Assembly: GCF_000685035.1 (NCBI RefSeq)
Contig: NZ_BAYB01000005.1
Span: 1 to 64,000, forward strand
DNA from: Paraburkholderia ferrariae NBRC 106233
GTDB taxonomy: Bacteria > Pseudomonadota > Gammaproteobacteria > Burkholderiales > Burkholderiaceae
Direction of reading: 5' to 3'
DNA: 64,000 nt
The notes under the pieces were generated by a model, which was given only the letters and a program-made list of their open reading frames with translations, did not search any database and was not told the origin of the DNA. A program made the translations under genes and the position numbers. Below are positions 37,158-46,524 of the stretch, one piece after another (position 1 is the first letter of the stretch; each line of letters begins with the position of its first letter).

Positions 37158-38681
37158 GTGAAGACCATGAACGATCTACCCATTCTCGAAATGACCGGCA
37201 TCGACAAGACGTTCCCGGGCGTCAAGGCGTTGCAGCAGGTCGATTTCCGGCTGTTCCCCGGCGAGATTCACACCTTGATGGGCCAGAACGGCGCGGGCAA
37301 ATCAACGCTCATCAACGTTCTCACCGGCGTTCTTGCGCACGATCGCGGCGAAATCCGCCTGGGCGGCCAACAGGTTCGCTTCGCCGCGCCGCTGGAGGCT
37401 GAAGCCGCCGGAATCCAGACGCTCTACCAGGAAGTGAATCTTTGTCCGAATCTCTCGGTAGCCGAGAACATTTTTGCCGGCAGGCACCCAAAGAAACGCG
37501 GAGCCATCGACTGGAAGGCGATCAATGCGCGGGCTCGGGCCGCGCTGGCCGCTCTCGATCTTTCCATTGACGTGACGCGGTCGCTGGATGCCTGTCCGAT
37601 TGCTGTCCAGCAGATGGTGGCGATCGCGCGCGCCGTCTCGGTTGACGCGACGGTGCTCATTCTCGATGAGCCGACCTCGAGTCTCGATGACGGCGAAGTC
37701 GCGCGGCTTTTCGCCGTGCTGCGGCGATTGAAGGCGTCCGGTATGGCGATCCTTTTCGTGACGCACTTTCTCGAGCAGACCTACGCCGTATCGGATCGTA
37801 TTACCGTCATGCGCAACGGGACGCGGGAAGGCGAATACCTTGCAAAGGATTTGCCGGTTGACGTCCTGGTAGCAAAGATGACCGGCCGTGAAGGCATGAA
37901 TGAGGCGATGAAGGAAGACTCATCCGGCGCAAAACTCGCGGGCGCAGCGGGTGCCCCTTTTCTTTCCATGCAGGGCGTGGGCCGACGCGGACTGATGAGT
38001 CCCGTCGATCTGGACGTGTGTCCCGGCCAGATAGTCGGGCTTGCCGGACTGCTCGGCTCCGGCCGAACGGAGACGGCACGGCTGGTATTCGGCGCCGAGC
38101 GGGCCGATACGGGGTCCATGCTGATCGACGGAAGCAGCGTGAAGCTCGCTTCGCCGCGTGACGCGGTTCGGCACGGTATCGCCTATTGCCCGGAAGACCG
38201 GAAAAAGGAAGGAATCGTGGCGGCACTGTCGATTCGCGAGAACATCGTTCTTGCATTGCAGGCACGGCGGGGATGGTGGCGCATGCTCAGCTATGCGCGC
38301 CAGAGGGAAATGGCGGATCGATACATCGCGCAGCTCGGCATCAAGGCGCGTGATGCCGAGCAGCCCATCGGGCTGCTGTCGGGCGGCAACCAGCAGAAGG
38401 TACTGCTTGCCCGCTGGCTCGCCACCGAGCCAAAACTGCTGATCATGGACGAGCCGACACGCGGTATCGACGTTGCCGCGAAGTTCGAGATCATGGACCG
38501 CGTGCGCGCCCTATGTGCGAAAGGCCTGGCCATTCTCTTCATCTCTTCCGAGATGAGCGAGGTGATCCGCGTCAGTCACAAGGTTGCGGTCCTGCGCGAC
38601 CGGCGCAAGGTTGCCGAGATTTCGGGTGAAGGTCTCTCGGAAGACGACGTGTATCAACTCATTGCAGGAGGTCAGTCATGA
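37158..38681 (+). CDS. ytfR: galactofuranose-type ABC importer ATPase
   Basis: A duplicated sugar ABC ATPase of about 504-507 residues. N-domain: GQNGAGKST, diverged signature CPIAVQQMVAIARAV and VLILDEPTSSLD. C-domain: [24 protein letters not shown] and [12 protein letters not shown]. Either the GTG at 37158 or the ATG at 37167 could be the start; neither has a strong Shine-Dalgarno. Its stop overlaps the next start (ATGA), coupling it to the permeases. Confidence 0.9.
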   Translation: MKTMNDLPILEMTGIDKTFPGVKALQQVDFRLFPGEIHTLMGQNGAGKSTLINVLTGVLAHDRGEIRLGGQQVRFAAPLEAEAAGIQTLYQEVNLCPNLSVAENIFAGRHPKKRGAIDWKAINARARAALAALDLSIDVTRSLDACPIAVQQMVAIARAVSVDATVLILDEPTSSLDDGEVARLFAVLRRLKASGMAILFVTHFLEQTYAVSDRITVMRNGTREGEYLAKDLPVDVLVAKMTGREGMNEAMKEDSSGAKLAGAAGAPFLSMQGVGRRGLMSPVDLDVCPGQIVGLAGLLGSGRTETARLVFGAERADTGSMLIDGSSVKLASPRDAVRHGIAYCPEDRKKEGIVAALSIRENIVLALQARRGWWRMLSYARQREMADRYIAQLGIKARDAEQPIGLLSGGNQQKVLLARWLATEPKLLIMDEPTRGIDVAAKFEIMDRVRALCAKGLAILFISSEMSEVIRVSHKVAVLRDRRKVAEISGEGLSEDDVYQLIAGGQS

Positions 38682-39718
38682 AGCGGTTTCACGCACTGGT
38701 GCGGCACCCGCTGATCTGGCCCGCCCTTACGCTCCTGTTGCTGATCCTTCTGGACGTTGTGCATCGCGCCAGCTTCCTTTCGATCACGGTTCTCGAAGGT
38801 CATCTTTTCGGGGCTCCAATTGACATCCTGAATCGCGCTGCGCCGCTCGTGATCGTTTCCCTCGGGATGACGCTGGTCATCGCGACGCGAGGCATCGACA
38901 TCTCGGTCGGCGCGACGGTGGCCATAGCCGGCGCGGCAGCGGCAATCATCCTCGCGGCGGACCCGTCGCGCGTCGGCATGGCGCTGGGCGCGGCCGTTGC
39001 CGTGGGGCTGCTGGCCGGGATGTGGAATGGTCTGCTTGTCGCATTCGTTGGAATGCAACCGATCATTGCGACGCTCATCCTGATGGTCGCGGGGCGAGGC
39101 GTCGCACAACTGTTGACCGGCGGCCAGATCATTCCCATCGGCGCACCGGGCTACCTGAGACTGGGTGACGGATACCTGGCGATGATCCCATGCTCCGTAT
39201 GGATCGCAGTCGTCGTCACGCTGGTGCTCGCGCTGCTCGTGAACCGCACGGCACTTGGACTTTTCGTCCGCTCCATCGGCGTCAATCCTGTCGCGACGCG
39301 ACTGGTCGGGCTGCGCTCCAGTGCGATCGTATTCGGCGTATACGTCATTTGCGGGTTGATGGCGGCGTTCGCGGGGATCATCGCGAGTTCAAACGTACGG
39401 AGTGCTGATGGAAACAACGCAGGGTTGCTGCTTGAACTCGATGCCATTCTGGCCGTGACGCTCGGTGGCACGTCGCTGCTGGGTGGCCGCTTCAGTCTCG
39501 GCGGCACGGTGCTGGGTGCCTTGATCATTCAGACCTTGACCTATACGACCTATTCGATCGGCGTTCCACCGGAGGCAACACTCGTCGTCAAGGCGGTCGT
39601 GGTGATCATCGTCAGTGTGATCCAGTCGGAAGTGGCGCGTGCGCTGTTTTTCAGGCAGGTGAAGCATCTCCTTTCCCGGTCGGGCCAACGCGCGTCCACC
39701 GGAGCGAGCACATCATGA
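38678..39718 (+). CDS. ytfT: galactofuranose-type ABC permease 1
   Basis: A 346-residue inner-membrane permease with the block VIATRGIDISVGATVAIAGA near residue 66 and a VGLRSSAIVFGVYVICGLMA segment near 208. It is one of two different permease subunits, as in the E. coli YtfT/YjfF pair. Start and stop each overlap neighbours by four bases. AGGAGG precedes the ATG. Confidence 0.9.
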   Translation: MKRFHALVRHPLIWPALTLLLLILLDVVHRASFLSITVLEGHLFGAPIDILNRAAPLVIVSLGMTLVIATRGIDISVGATVAIAGAAAAIILAADPSRVGMALGAAVAVGLLAGMWNGLLVAFVGMQPIIATLILMVAGRGVAQLLTGGQIIPIGAPGYLRLGDGYLAMIPCSVWIAVVVTLVLALLVNRTALGLFVRSIGVNPVATRLVGLRSSAIVFGVYVICGLMAAFAGIIASSNVRSADGNNAGLLLELDAILAVTLGGTSLLGGRFSLGGTVLGALIIQTLTYTTYSIGVPPEATLVVKAVVVIIVSVIQSEVARALFFRQVKHLLSRSGQRASTGASTS

Positions 39719-40794
39719 AAAAGTTGACTGGCCGGCTGGCCGATCCAAGAACGCTGCCCATCGTTGCAACCATTGTGCTGTTCGCAGCGCTGTTCGGTTT
39801 CGGCTCATTCATGTATACGGGCTTTTGTTCGATGCAGGTACTCACGGGCCTGTTCGTCGATAACGCGTTCCTGCTGGTCGTGTCTATCGGCATGACATTC
39901 GTGATCCTTTCGGGAGGCATCGACCTGTCGGTGGGAGCCGTGGTTGCGTTGACCACGATCCTGTGTGCCGTGGGCGCGCAATGGCTGCACTGGCCCATCT
40001 GGATCGTCGTGCCGATCGTGCTGGTGTTCGGCACCCTGTATGGGGCGGCGATGGGCGCACTGATTCACTTCTTCCGCCTGCAGCCGTTCATTATCACGCT
40101 CGCAGGAATGTTCCTGGCGCGCGGCGCGTGTTTCCTCATCACGACGGAGTCCATCGCGATCGACGAACCGTCGTTCCATGCGGTTGCGTCATTGAACATT
40201 CCTGTGGGCAGCGGATCCCTGAATGCGGGAGCGCTGATTGGCATTGCGGCACTCATCGTCGCGATTTTCGTCGCGCACTTCACGCGCTTCGGCCGCAACG
40301 TCTATGCCATCGGCGGCAATGAACGCTCTGCACTGCTGATGGGCTTGCCGGTCGCGCGCACGAAGATCGCTGTCTACGCGTTGAGCGGGTTCTGCTCGTC
40401 GCTGGGCGGAGTGATTTTTACGTTGTACGTGCTCTCCGGGTACGGCCTGCAGGCGCAGGGAATGGAACTCGACGCCATCGCTGCAACGGTGATTGGCGGG
40501 ACGCTGTTGACGGGCGGGGTGGGCTACGTGCTGGGTTCGCTGTTCGGCGTGGGTATTCTCGGCACGATCCAGACCTTGATCACTTTCGACGGAACGCTGA
40601 GTTCGTGGTGGACGCGCATCGTAATTGGAGCGCTGCTGTGCATATTCTGTCTGCTTCAGCGGGTCATCGAGCGGCATGCCGGACGCCGCCGTACCGGCGA
40701 CGCGGGATTGGGACCGAAAACCGGGAAGCCGTCGCATGACGGCCAGCGCGGGCACGACGGGCGCGGCGGCGGCGAGTTCGTCACGACGACCTGA
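39715..40794 (+). CDS. yjfF: galactofuranose-type ABC permease 2
   Basis: A 359-residue permease, partner of the preceding subunit. Shows the block VILSGGIDLSVGAVVALTTI near residue 62, GGNERSALLMGLPVARTKIA near 201 and helices typical of BPD_transp_2. The C-terminal 30 residues are a hydrophilic Gly/Arg-rich tail beyond the usual end. It is the fourth gene of the importer operon. Confidence 0.9.
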   Translation: MKKLTGRLADPRTLPIVATIVLFAALFGFGSFMYTGFCSMQVLTGLFVDNAFLLVVSIGMTFVILSGGIDLSVGAVVALTTILCAVGAQWLHWPIWIVVPIVLVFGTLYGAAMGALIHFFRLQPFIITLAGMFLARGACFLITTESIAIDEPSFHAVASLNIPVGSGSLNAGALIGIAALIVAIFVAHFTRFGRNVYAIGGNERSALLMGLPVARTKIAVYALSGFCSSLGGVIFTLYVLSGYGLQAQGMELDAIAATVIGGTLLTGGVGYVLGSLFGVGILGTIQTLITFDGTLSSWWTRIVIGALLCIFCLLQRVIERHAGRRRTGDAGLGPKTGKPSHDGQRGHDGRGGGEFVTTT

Positions 40795-40824
40795 ACCATC
40801 CCGGGTTGCCATCCAGACTGTCTG

Positions 40825-41835
40825 ATGGGGGAGAAGGACGTGCTCGATACACGGGAAGCGGATTCACGAAAGCCGGTCTTCGCGAAGGCGCGTCGATCCG
40901 GCGAGCCTGAATGCGGCGAAGCGGAGAGAGCGCTTCGCCAAACGACGTTGACGCTGTCCAATGCGTATCTGAGGCTCGATGTCAGGGCTGGAACGCATGG
41001 CGGGATTGTACGGATGGACTGGAATGACCGCGGTATGTGGACGCCCGTCTTTCGCCGGCCGGATAGACAGAGCCATCTTCCGGTTTCCCGTGAACTCTCG
41101 TGCGAGCCCGTGATCCGGATTCCCGATGTGGCGCAGGTCGTCCAGATTCGGGCAATGTCGTCCGGGGTGTGGGCAACTGGTGCAGGTAGACCGCTTCCGG
41201 TGTCCGGTGCGGCACTCGTGGACGACTGGGAAATCGACTTTGCCACAGAGACATCGCTTCGCCTGCGCGCCGGCGTTGCGGAATGCTGTCGGGCGGTCCA
41301 GACCTACGAACTTGACGGTCCCACGCTCGCAATGACTGTCGAGCTCGAGAATTGCGGCTGTACGCCGTTACGGTGCGGAATCGATATTGAGGCTGTCCTG
41401 GTGCGGGACCCGCATGCACGCATCAGCGCACCCGCTGGCGGCATCTGGATTGCAGGAAGGGCAGGCAGCGCTCCGCGACTCGTTCCCACGCCATTCGCCT
41501 GGCAGTTCGGGGTGGCCCACCGTCTGCCGGCGACGAAAATCGACCATGTCTTCACTCGCTGGGGCAGAAAGGCGCTGATCGAATGGCCGGCGCGGCAGTT
41601 TTCCCTCGCGATTGTGGGGAATACCGACTGCTACAGACTCCGCGCTCATCCCGAAGACGACTCGTTTTCGTTTCAGGTCGTGACCGGGCAATCCGGGCAC
41701 GGCTGTATCGGGCAGGGGGAGGAGGTGCGTGGGCTGACGGTTCTCGCCGCAGGAAAGACACTCAGTCGCGGCGTCAGTTTCACAGTCGAACGGCTTGCGT
41801 CTTTGACCAAAACCACACGCCAGCCGTCGGAGTAG
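40825..41835 (+). CDS. aldose-epimerase-fold protein, probably non-catalytic
   Basis: A 336-residue protein with the galactose-mutarotase beta-sandwich pattern: LSNAYLRLDVRAGTHGGIVR near 45, TYELDGPTLAMTVELENCG near 170, and the usual ending LTVLAAGKTLSRGVSFTVE. Where mutarotases have the catalytic His (as in GxHPYF), this sequence reads CGIDIEAVLVRD, with no His. It may be a sugar-binding or carbohydrate-processing relative rather than an active epimerase. It starts 30 bp after the importer operon and precedes a true mutarotase, so a role with the imported sugar is likely. Confidence 0.65.
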   Translation: MGEKDVLDTREADSRKPVFAKARRSGEPECGEAERALRQTTLTLSNAYLRLDVRAGTHGGIVRMDWNDRGMWTPVFRRPDRQSHLPVSRELSCEPVIRIPDVAQVVQIRAMSSGVWATGAGRPLPVSGAALVDDWEIDFATETSLRLRAGVAECCRAVQTYELDGPTLAMTVELENCGCTPLRCGIDIEAVLVRDPHARISAPAGGIWIAGRAGSAPRLVPTPFAWQFGVAHRLPATKIDHVFTRWGRKALIEWPARQFSLAIVGNTDCYRLRAHPEDDSFSFQVVTGQSGHGCIGQGEEVRGLTVLAAGKTLSRGVSFTVERLASLTKTTRQPSE

Positions 41836-41990
41836 GCGCCAGGTTCCATGGCGCGGGGCGGACGCCGCAAAGCGGCCGGTCGATGCCGGTTCATGTGACG
41901 GAGCTTGCCGGCAGGGCAAGCGCTTACCGGGTCGGCAGGACGGGTCATAAAGTATGAGCAGTACTTATTGTTTGGGGAGGCCGGAGAAAA

Positions 41991-43076
41991 ATGAACAAGG
42001 TTGCTTTCTGGGGAATGCTGCCTGACGGGAGAGGCGTGCGAACGCACGTCCTCACGAACTCACACGGTGGCTGCGTGAGAATCAGTGAACTGGGTGCGGC
42101 ACTCGTATCGTGGACCACGCCGGATCAAGCCGGAACATGCGCGGATATCCTGCTCGGGCACGATACGCCGGAGGAATATCTTGCATCAGGCGCCTACATG
42201 GGGGCTCTTGTTGGACGTTGGGCGAACAGGATCGCGGGCGCCCGATTCGTACTCGACGGTACTGACTACACCCTTGTACCCAATGAAGGGCGAAATCTGC
42301 TCCATGGCGGAGCGGCCGGGTTTCATCGTCGGTTGTGGAAAGCCGAACCCGATGGGAATGCTTTGGTCATGCGACTGGAGTCCCGCGAGGGGGAGGGGGG
42401 ATTCCCGGGAAATGTGCAGGTCGAAGTGCGCTACGCGTTGAGTGAAGATCATGCGCTCACGATTGAGTATCTGGCGAGCGCCGATCGCACAACGCCCATC
42501 AACCTGACCAGCCATCCCTACTTCAACTTGTCGGGGCAGCGCGATTGCGACATTCGCAACCATCACCTGACAATCGATTCCGGCGCATATTTCGAGATTG
42601 ACGAGGAACTCATCCCGCAACGCCAGGTGCCGGTCGCCGGAGAACCGTTCGACTTCCGCGAAGGAGCGACGATCGGTTCGAGGCTCAGTGCGTTTCATCG
42701 GCAACTTGAACTGGGCTATGGCTTTGACCACTGTTACGTGATCGACCGCGTAGCGAACGAAGACCCAGCCGCAGCGGATATGGGCAGGCCCTGGCGGACG
42801 CGTACGGTTGCGACGGTGACGGAACCCGGGAGCGGGCGCGTACTCTCGGTCGAAACCGACCAACCGGGACTTCAGTTCTACAGCGGAAACCGGCTTGAAG
42901 GCGTGCGGGGGCGAGGGGGCTCGGCATACAGACGGCATGCCGGACTTTGCCTCGAAGCGGGCGGGTTCCCGAATCAGATCAATATGCCAGACCATGAGCC
43001 ATCCATTGCGAGCGCCGGGAAACCGTACAGGCAAGTGACGGTCTACCGTGCCGGCATCGCGGAGCAGGACGCATGA
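41991..43076 (+). CDS. galM: aldose 1-epimerase (mutarotase)
   Basis: A 361-residue GalM-type enzyme interconverting alpha and beta anomers. Substrate loops GRWANRIAGARF and NEGRNLLHGG are present. The acid His lies in LTSHPYFNLSG, and the base Glu in CLEAGGFPNQINMPD. GGAG sits about 10 bases upstream of the ATG. Placed after two sugar importers, it would speed supply of the anomer required by the dehydrogenase or by galactose/arabinose metabolism. Confidence 0.9.
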   Translation: MNKVAFWGMLPDGRGVRTHVLTNSHGGCVRISELGAALVSWTTPDQAGTCADILLGHDTPEEYLASGAYMGALVGRWANRIAGARFVLDGTDYTLVPNEGRNLLHGGAAGFHRRLWKAEPDGNALVMRLESREGEGGFPGNVQVEVRYALSEDHALTIEYLASADRTTPINLTSHPYFNLSGQRDCDIRNHHLTIDSGAYFEIDEELIPQRQVPVAGEPFDFREGATIGSRLSAFHRQLELGYGFDHCYVIDRVANEDPAAADMGRPWRTRTVATVTEPGSGRVLSVETDQPGLQFYSGNRLEGVRGRGGSAYRRHAGLCLEAGGFPNQINMPDHEPSIASAGKPYRQVTVYRAGIAEQDA

Positions 43077-43179
43077 ACCGGACGCATGAACCGGGAAGCA
43101 CGCCATCCGGAACACAGCATGACGATGGATACAACGACTCCTGTGCTGCCGGTCTAACAGATCATAATTCGGGGACTCT

Positions 43180-44739
43180 ATGCTCAAGGCGTTCAGTATA
43201 AAAAGCGGGCTGACCTGTGTGATTGCGGTATTTGTCGTCATCCTCGGCATCTTGAGCGCCGTGGGGGGTGTCGCATTGAAGCAGAATAACGACGATCTGC
43301 GCTCGATGTACGAAGTCGATACCCGTTCGCTGGTCGCGCTGAAGACCAGCGATGCCCTGCTTCAGCGCGCGCGTGTTTCGCTTGACAGCTATCTTTCATT
43401 GTATGGTTTGGGCGACCCGGAACCGACGTTGTTATCAGGCGCCCGGCAGGATTTGAAGGATTCTGAAACGGAGTTCTCGCAGTATCTGTCGCTACAAAAA
43501 AGCACGGACTCGGAGGCGATACGACAGTTGGCCGCCAGTCGGCGGCTGGTGCTGGACAAATCGGTCCTGCCGGCAGCCGACGCGCTGGGCCACATGGATT
43601 TCGGCGGCTTCAAGGAGCTGCAGGGCAAGGCTACGCAGGATGCGGTGGCGTCTTATCAGCGTGCGATGAAGGACCGGGAAAATGCCGTCGTCGACTCCCA
43701 GCGCGAGCGCTATGCGCAGGCACAGTCGCGCTTCCATTTGACGATTGCCGCGCTCGTCGGGACGGCGATAATCGCGCTCGCCGTGGGCGTGATCGCGAGG
43801 CTTGCCCTGGTGGGAATCGTGGTGCGTCCGGTAGCCGAAATCAAATCTCATCTTGCGCGCATAGCGTCGGGCAATCTTCAGGGCGACGTGCTCGTCGAGT
43901 ACCGCAACGAAATGGGAACGCTCCTTGCCGACGTCCGGACAATGCAGGACGCACTTGTCCGGACGGTGCGCAGCGTTCGGAGCGGTACGGAAACGATCAA
44001 TCTCGGTGCGCAGGAGATCGCATCCGGCAACACCGATCTTTCCCGCCGGACCGAGCAGCAGGCTGCGTCACTTGAGCTTGCAGCGGCGAACATGGCGCAA
44101 CTGACGCGGGCGGTGAAAAGCAACGCGGAGACAGCCGATGCAGTGAGCCGACAGGCATTGACTGCTTCGCAAACGGCTTCGGCCGGCGGCGAGGTGGTTC
44201 ACGAGGTGGTCAGGACGATGCAGGGCATATCGGAGCATTCCGGCAAGATTGTCGAGATCGTCGTCCTTATCGAGAGCATCGCGTTCCAGACAAACATACT
44301 GGCTCTGAATGCGGCCGTCGAGGCGGCGCGAGCGGGAGAGCTCGGGCGAGGCTTTGCGGTGGTTGCCGGCGAAGTTCGAAGTCTCGCGCAGCGAAGCGCC
44401 CAGGCAGCCAAGGAGATCAAGCATCTGATTGACGCCACTGTCGGCAAGATCGCGGAAGGATCGCAGCTCGCGGAGAGCGCCGGAGCGATCATGACCGACG
44501 TCGTATCGTCGGTGACCACGGTGAGCGGCCTGATGTGCGACGTGCAACGAGCCACGCAGGAGCAAAGCCGGGACATCGGGCAGGTGAGCGATGCGGTCCT
44601 GCTAATGGACAAAGCAACGCAACAGAATGCGGCGCTCGTGGAAGAGGCCGCTGCGGCCGCAGAATCACTGAAGCAGCAGGCAGCCTTGCTGGACGAGGTC
44701 GTTTCGGAATTCAAGATTGCGGCGCCTGTGGAGCGATAG
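43180..44739 (+). CDS. methyl-accepting chemotaxis protein
   Basis: A 519-residue chemoreceptor. A first membrane helix lies at about 12-32 and a periplasmic four-helix Tar-type domain at 33-188. A second membrane helix at about 189-212 is followed by HAMP and the signalling domain, whose hairpin tip is FQTNILALNAAVEAARAGEL. The C-terminus has no CheR-binding pentapeptide like NWETF. Immediately downstream of sugar uptake genes, it may sense a sugar directly or via the binding proteins. Confidence 0.9.
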   Translation: MLKAFSIKSGLTCVIAVFVVILGILSAVGGVALKQNNDDLRSMYEVDTRSLVALKTSDALLQRARVSLDSYLSLYGLGDPEPTLLSGARQDLKDSETEFSQYLSLQKSTDSEAIRQLAASRRLVLDKSVLPAADALGHMDFGGFKELQGKATQDAVASYQRAMKDRENAVVDSQRERYAQAQSRFHLTIAALVGTAIIALAVGVIARLALVGIVVRPVAEIKSHLARIASGNLQGDVLVEYRNEMGTLLADVRTMQDALVRTVRSVRSGTETINLGAQEIASGNTDLSRRTEQQAASLELAAANMAQLTRAVKSNAETADAVSRQALTASQTASAGGEVVHEVVRTMQGISEHSGKIVEIVVLIESIAFQTNILALNAAVEAARAGELGRGFAVVAGEVRSLAQRSAQAAKEIKHLIDATVGKIAEGSQLAESAGAIMTDVVSSVTTVSGLMCDVQRATQEQSRDIGQVSDAVLLMDKATQQNAALVEEAAAAAESLKQQAALLDEVVSEFKIAAPVER

Positions 44740-45109
44740 CGTTGGCGACGGCCGGTGCCCGAGGGGACGGTTCCGGAGCGAGAGCACCGACTGCTTGCCG
44801 CGGATGGCAGGGACTTTCAGATCTTGTTGTCATGCAAAACGCTGTAAGATCGGGCACCTGTGCGGCGTCTGCGGTGCTATGCTGCCTCGCGTTGTCATCG
44901 GGTGCGGCTCGTGTCTCGTCGCTTGATCGTGTGCGGCACGTTGCGATTCCGGTGCGAACAGGCTGTCTACGCGGGTCTCAGTGTAACGAGACGTAACGAG
45001 GGTACGCGCGAAGGCGGTTTGTGCATCAGTTATTACAAACGTGAAATATGCGGTGCGCGAGGCTGCGCTATATTGCATCCAACAAAATCAATCGCAAAAA
45101 GGTGAGTCC
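44740..45109. other. intergenic, no supported gene
   Basis: I see no convincing coding sequence. The right end is A/T-richer and contains TATATT (about 45069-45074) plus AAAGGTGAG just before the next start, so it presumably contains the promoter and ribosome-binding site of the following gene. Confidence 0.45.
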
Positions 45110-45451
45110 ATGAAGTTCGCTCGTGTTCTTGCAATGCTCGTCGGGGGCCTGGCCATTGGTGCATCGAGCGCCGCGATGGCGGGCGTGAGCGTTGGCGTCA
45201 ACATCGGCATTCCGGCCCCGGTTTATGTCGCGCCGGCCCCGGTCTATGCCCCGCCGCCGCCTCCGGTGGTCTATCAGCCCGCACCGGTCTATGCCGCGCC
45301 GGCGATCTACATCGGCTGGCATGGCGACCGCTACTGGGACGGCCGTCGCTACTGGAACCGTGGCGACTGGAACCGCTATCACGGTGGCCCCGGCTGGCAC
45401 GGCGGCGGCCCGGGCTGGCACGGTGGCCCGCCCCCGGGACACTGGCACTAA
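45110..45451 (+). CDS. secreted PXPV-repeat protein
   Basis: A 113-residue exported protein. A signal peptide ends around AMAGVS (residues 22-27). A Pro/Ala/Tyr/Val-rich segment follows with PAPVYVAP, PAPVYAPPPPP and QPAPVY repeats. A Trp/His/Gly-rich tail comes last, with DRYWDGRRYWNRGDWNRY and GGPGWHGG repeats. Proteins of this kind (PXPV repeat) are common in Burkholderia and of unknown function, perhaps envelope or metal-binding given eight histidines in the tail. AAAGGTGAG precedes the ATG. Confidence 0.75.
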   Translation: MKFARVLAMLVGGLAIGASSAAMAGVSVGVNIGIPAPVYVAPAPVYAPPPPPVVYQPAPVYAAPAIYIGWHGDRYWDGRRYWNRGDWNRYHGGPGWHGGGPGWHGGPPPGHWH

Positions 45452-45503
45452 GCTGCCGCGAAGCCGGTATCGCGCACGCGCTGCGTGCGTAGCCGCAAAA
45501 GAA

Positions 45504-45528
45504 AAGCCGCTCCATGGAGCGGCTTTTT
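45504..45528. terminator. bidirectional rho-independent terminator
   Basis: A perfect 22-bp palindrome (AAGCCGCTCCA/TGGAGCGGCTT) with TTTTT on the plus side and an A-run on the other serves both the PXPV gene and convergent fabI. Confidence 0.85.
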
Positions 45529-45621
45529 CGTGTCTGCCGTTGCACGCACAATGAGGCGCGTGCTGCGCAGGCGGTGCGCGCGAGTCGTCGCGTCGTTAAT
45601 CGCGCGCGCCGGTAATCGTCC

Positions 45622-46413
45622 TTATTCGCCGATGCCGGCCATGCCGCCCACCACGGCGTTGAAGCCCGAATCCACGTGCACGATTTCGGCGGTCACGCCG
45701 CCCGCGAGGTCGGAGAGCAGGAACGCGGCCGTGTTGCCGACCTGCTCGATCGTGACGTTGCGATGCAGCGGCGCGTTCTGCTCGACGAAGTCGAGAATCT
45801 TGCCGAAGCTCTTGATGCCGCTTGCCGCAAGCGTCTTGATCGGGCCGGCCGAAATGCCGTTCACGCGCACGCCCTTGCCGCCGAGCGAGACCGCGAGATA
45901 GCGCACGCTCGCTTCGAGCGAGGCTTTCGCGAGGCCCATCGTGTTGTAGTTCGGAATCGCGCGCTCGGCACCGAGGTAGGTGAGGGTGAGGAGCGAGGCG
46001 TTATCGGATAGCATCGGCTGGGCCGCCTTTGCGAGCGCCGGAAAGCTGTAGGCCGAAATGTCGTGCGCGATGCGGAAGTTCTCGCGCGTCATGCCGTCGA
46101 GGAAGTCGCCGGCAATCGCCTCGCGCGGCGCGAAGCCGATCGAGTGGACGAGGCCGTCGAGCGTGCCCCAGTGCTGCTTGAGGTCGGCGAAGAGGGCTTC
46201 GATCTGCGCGTCGTCGGCCACGTCGCAGGGGAACACGAGGTTGCTGCCGAATTCGGTCGCGAACTCGGTGATGCGGTCCTTGAAGCGGTCGCCGACGTAC
46301 GTGAACGCCAGCTCCGCGCCTTCGCGTTTGCAGGCCTGCGCAATGCCGTATGCGATCGAACGGTTCGACAGCAGGCCGGTCAGCAGGATGCGTTTGCCAG
46401 CGAGGAAGCCCAT
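45622..46413 (-). CDS. fabI: enoyl-[acyl-carrier-protein] reductase (NADH)
   Basis: A 263-residue short-chain-dehydrogenase-like enzyme that reduces enoyl-ACP in the last step of each fatty acid elongation cycle. It has [20 protein letters not shown] at the N-terminus (the FabI variant of the glycine motif, [11 protein letters not shown]) and the catalytic [12 protein letters not shown] (Tyr and Lys of the Y-x6-K site). It is convergent with the PXPV gene and divergent from the Yej operon; this location is usual in Burkholderia. Confidence 0.95.
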   Translation of the reverse strand: MGFLAGKRILLTGLLSNRSIAYGIAQACKREGAELAFTYVGDRFKDRITEFATEFGSNLVFPCDVADDAQIEALFADLKQHWGTLDGLVHSIGFAPREAIAGDFLDGMTRENFRIAHDISAYSFPALAKAAQPMLSDNASLLTLTYLGAERAIPNYNTMGLAKASLEASVRYLAVSLGGKGVRVNGISAGPIKTLAASGIKSFGKILDFVEQNAPLHRNVTIEQVGNTAAFLLSDLAGGVTAEIVHVDSGFNAVVGGMAGIGE

Positions 46414-46524
46414 GGATTCTCCTAATCAGGTCAATGCGTCGCGCACCGCCAAATGCGGCGCGGCGTGGTTTGTTGGGTAGAATTCTCTCACAATTGATAC
46501 GGCTCACCGGACAAATCCCTCTAC

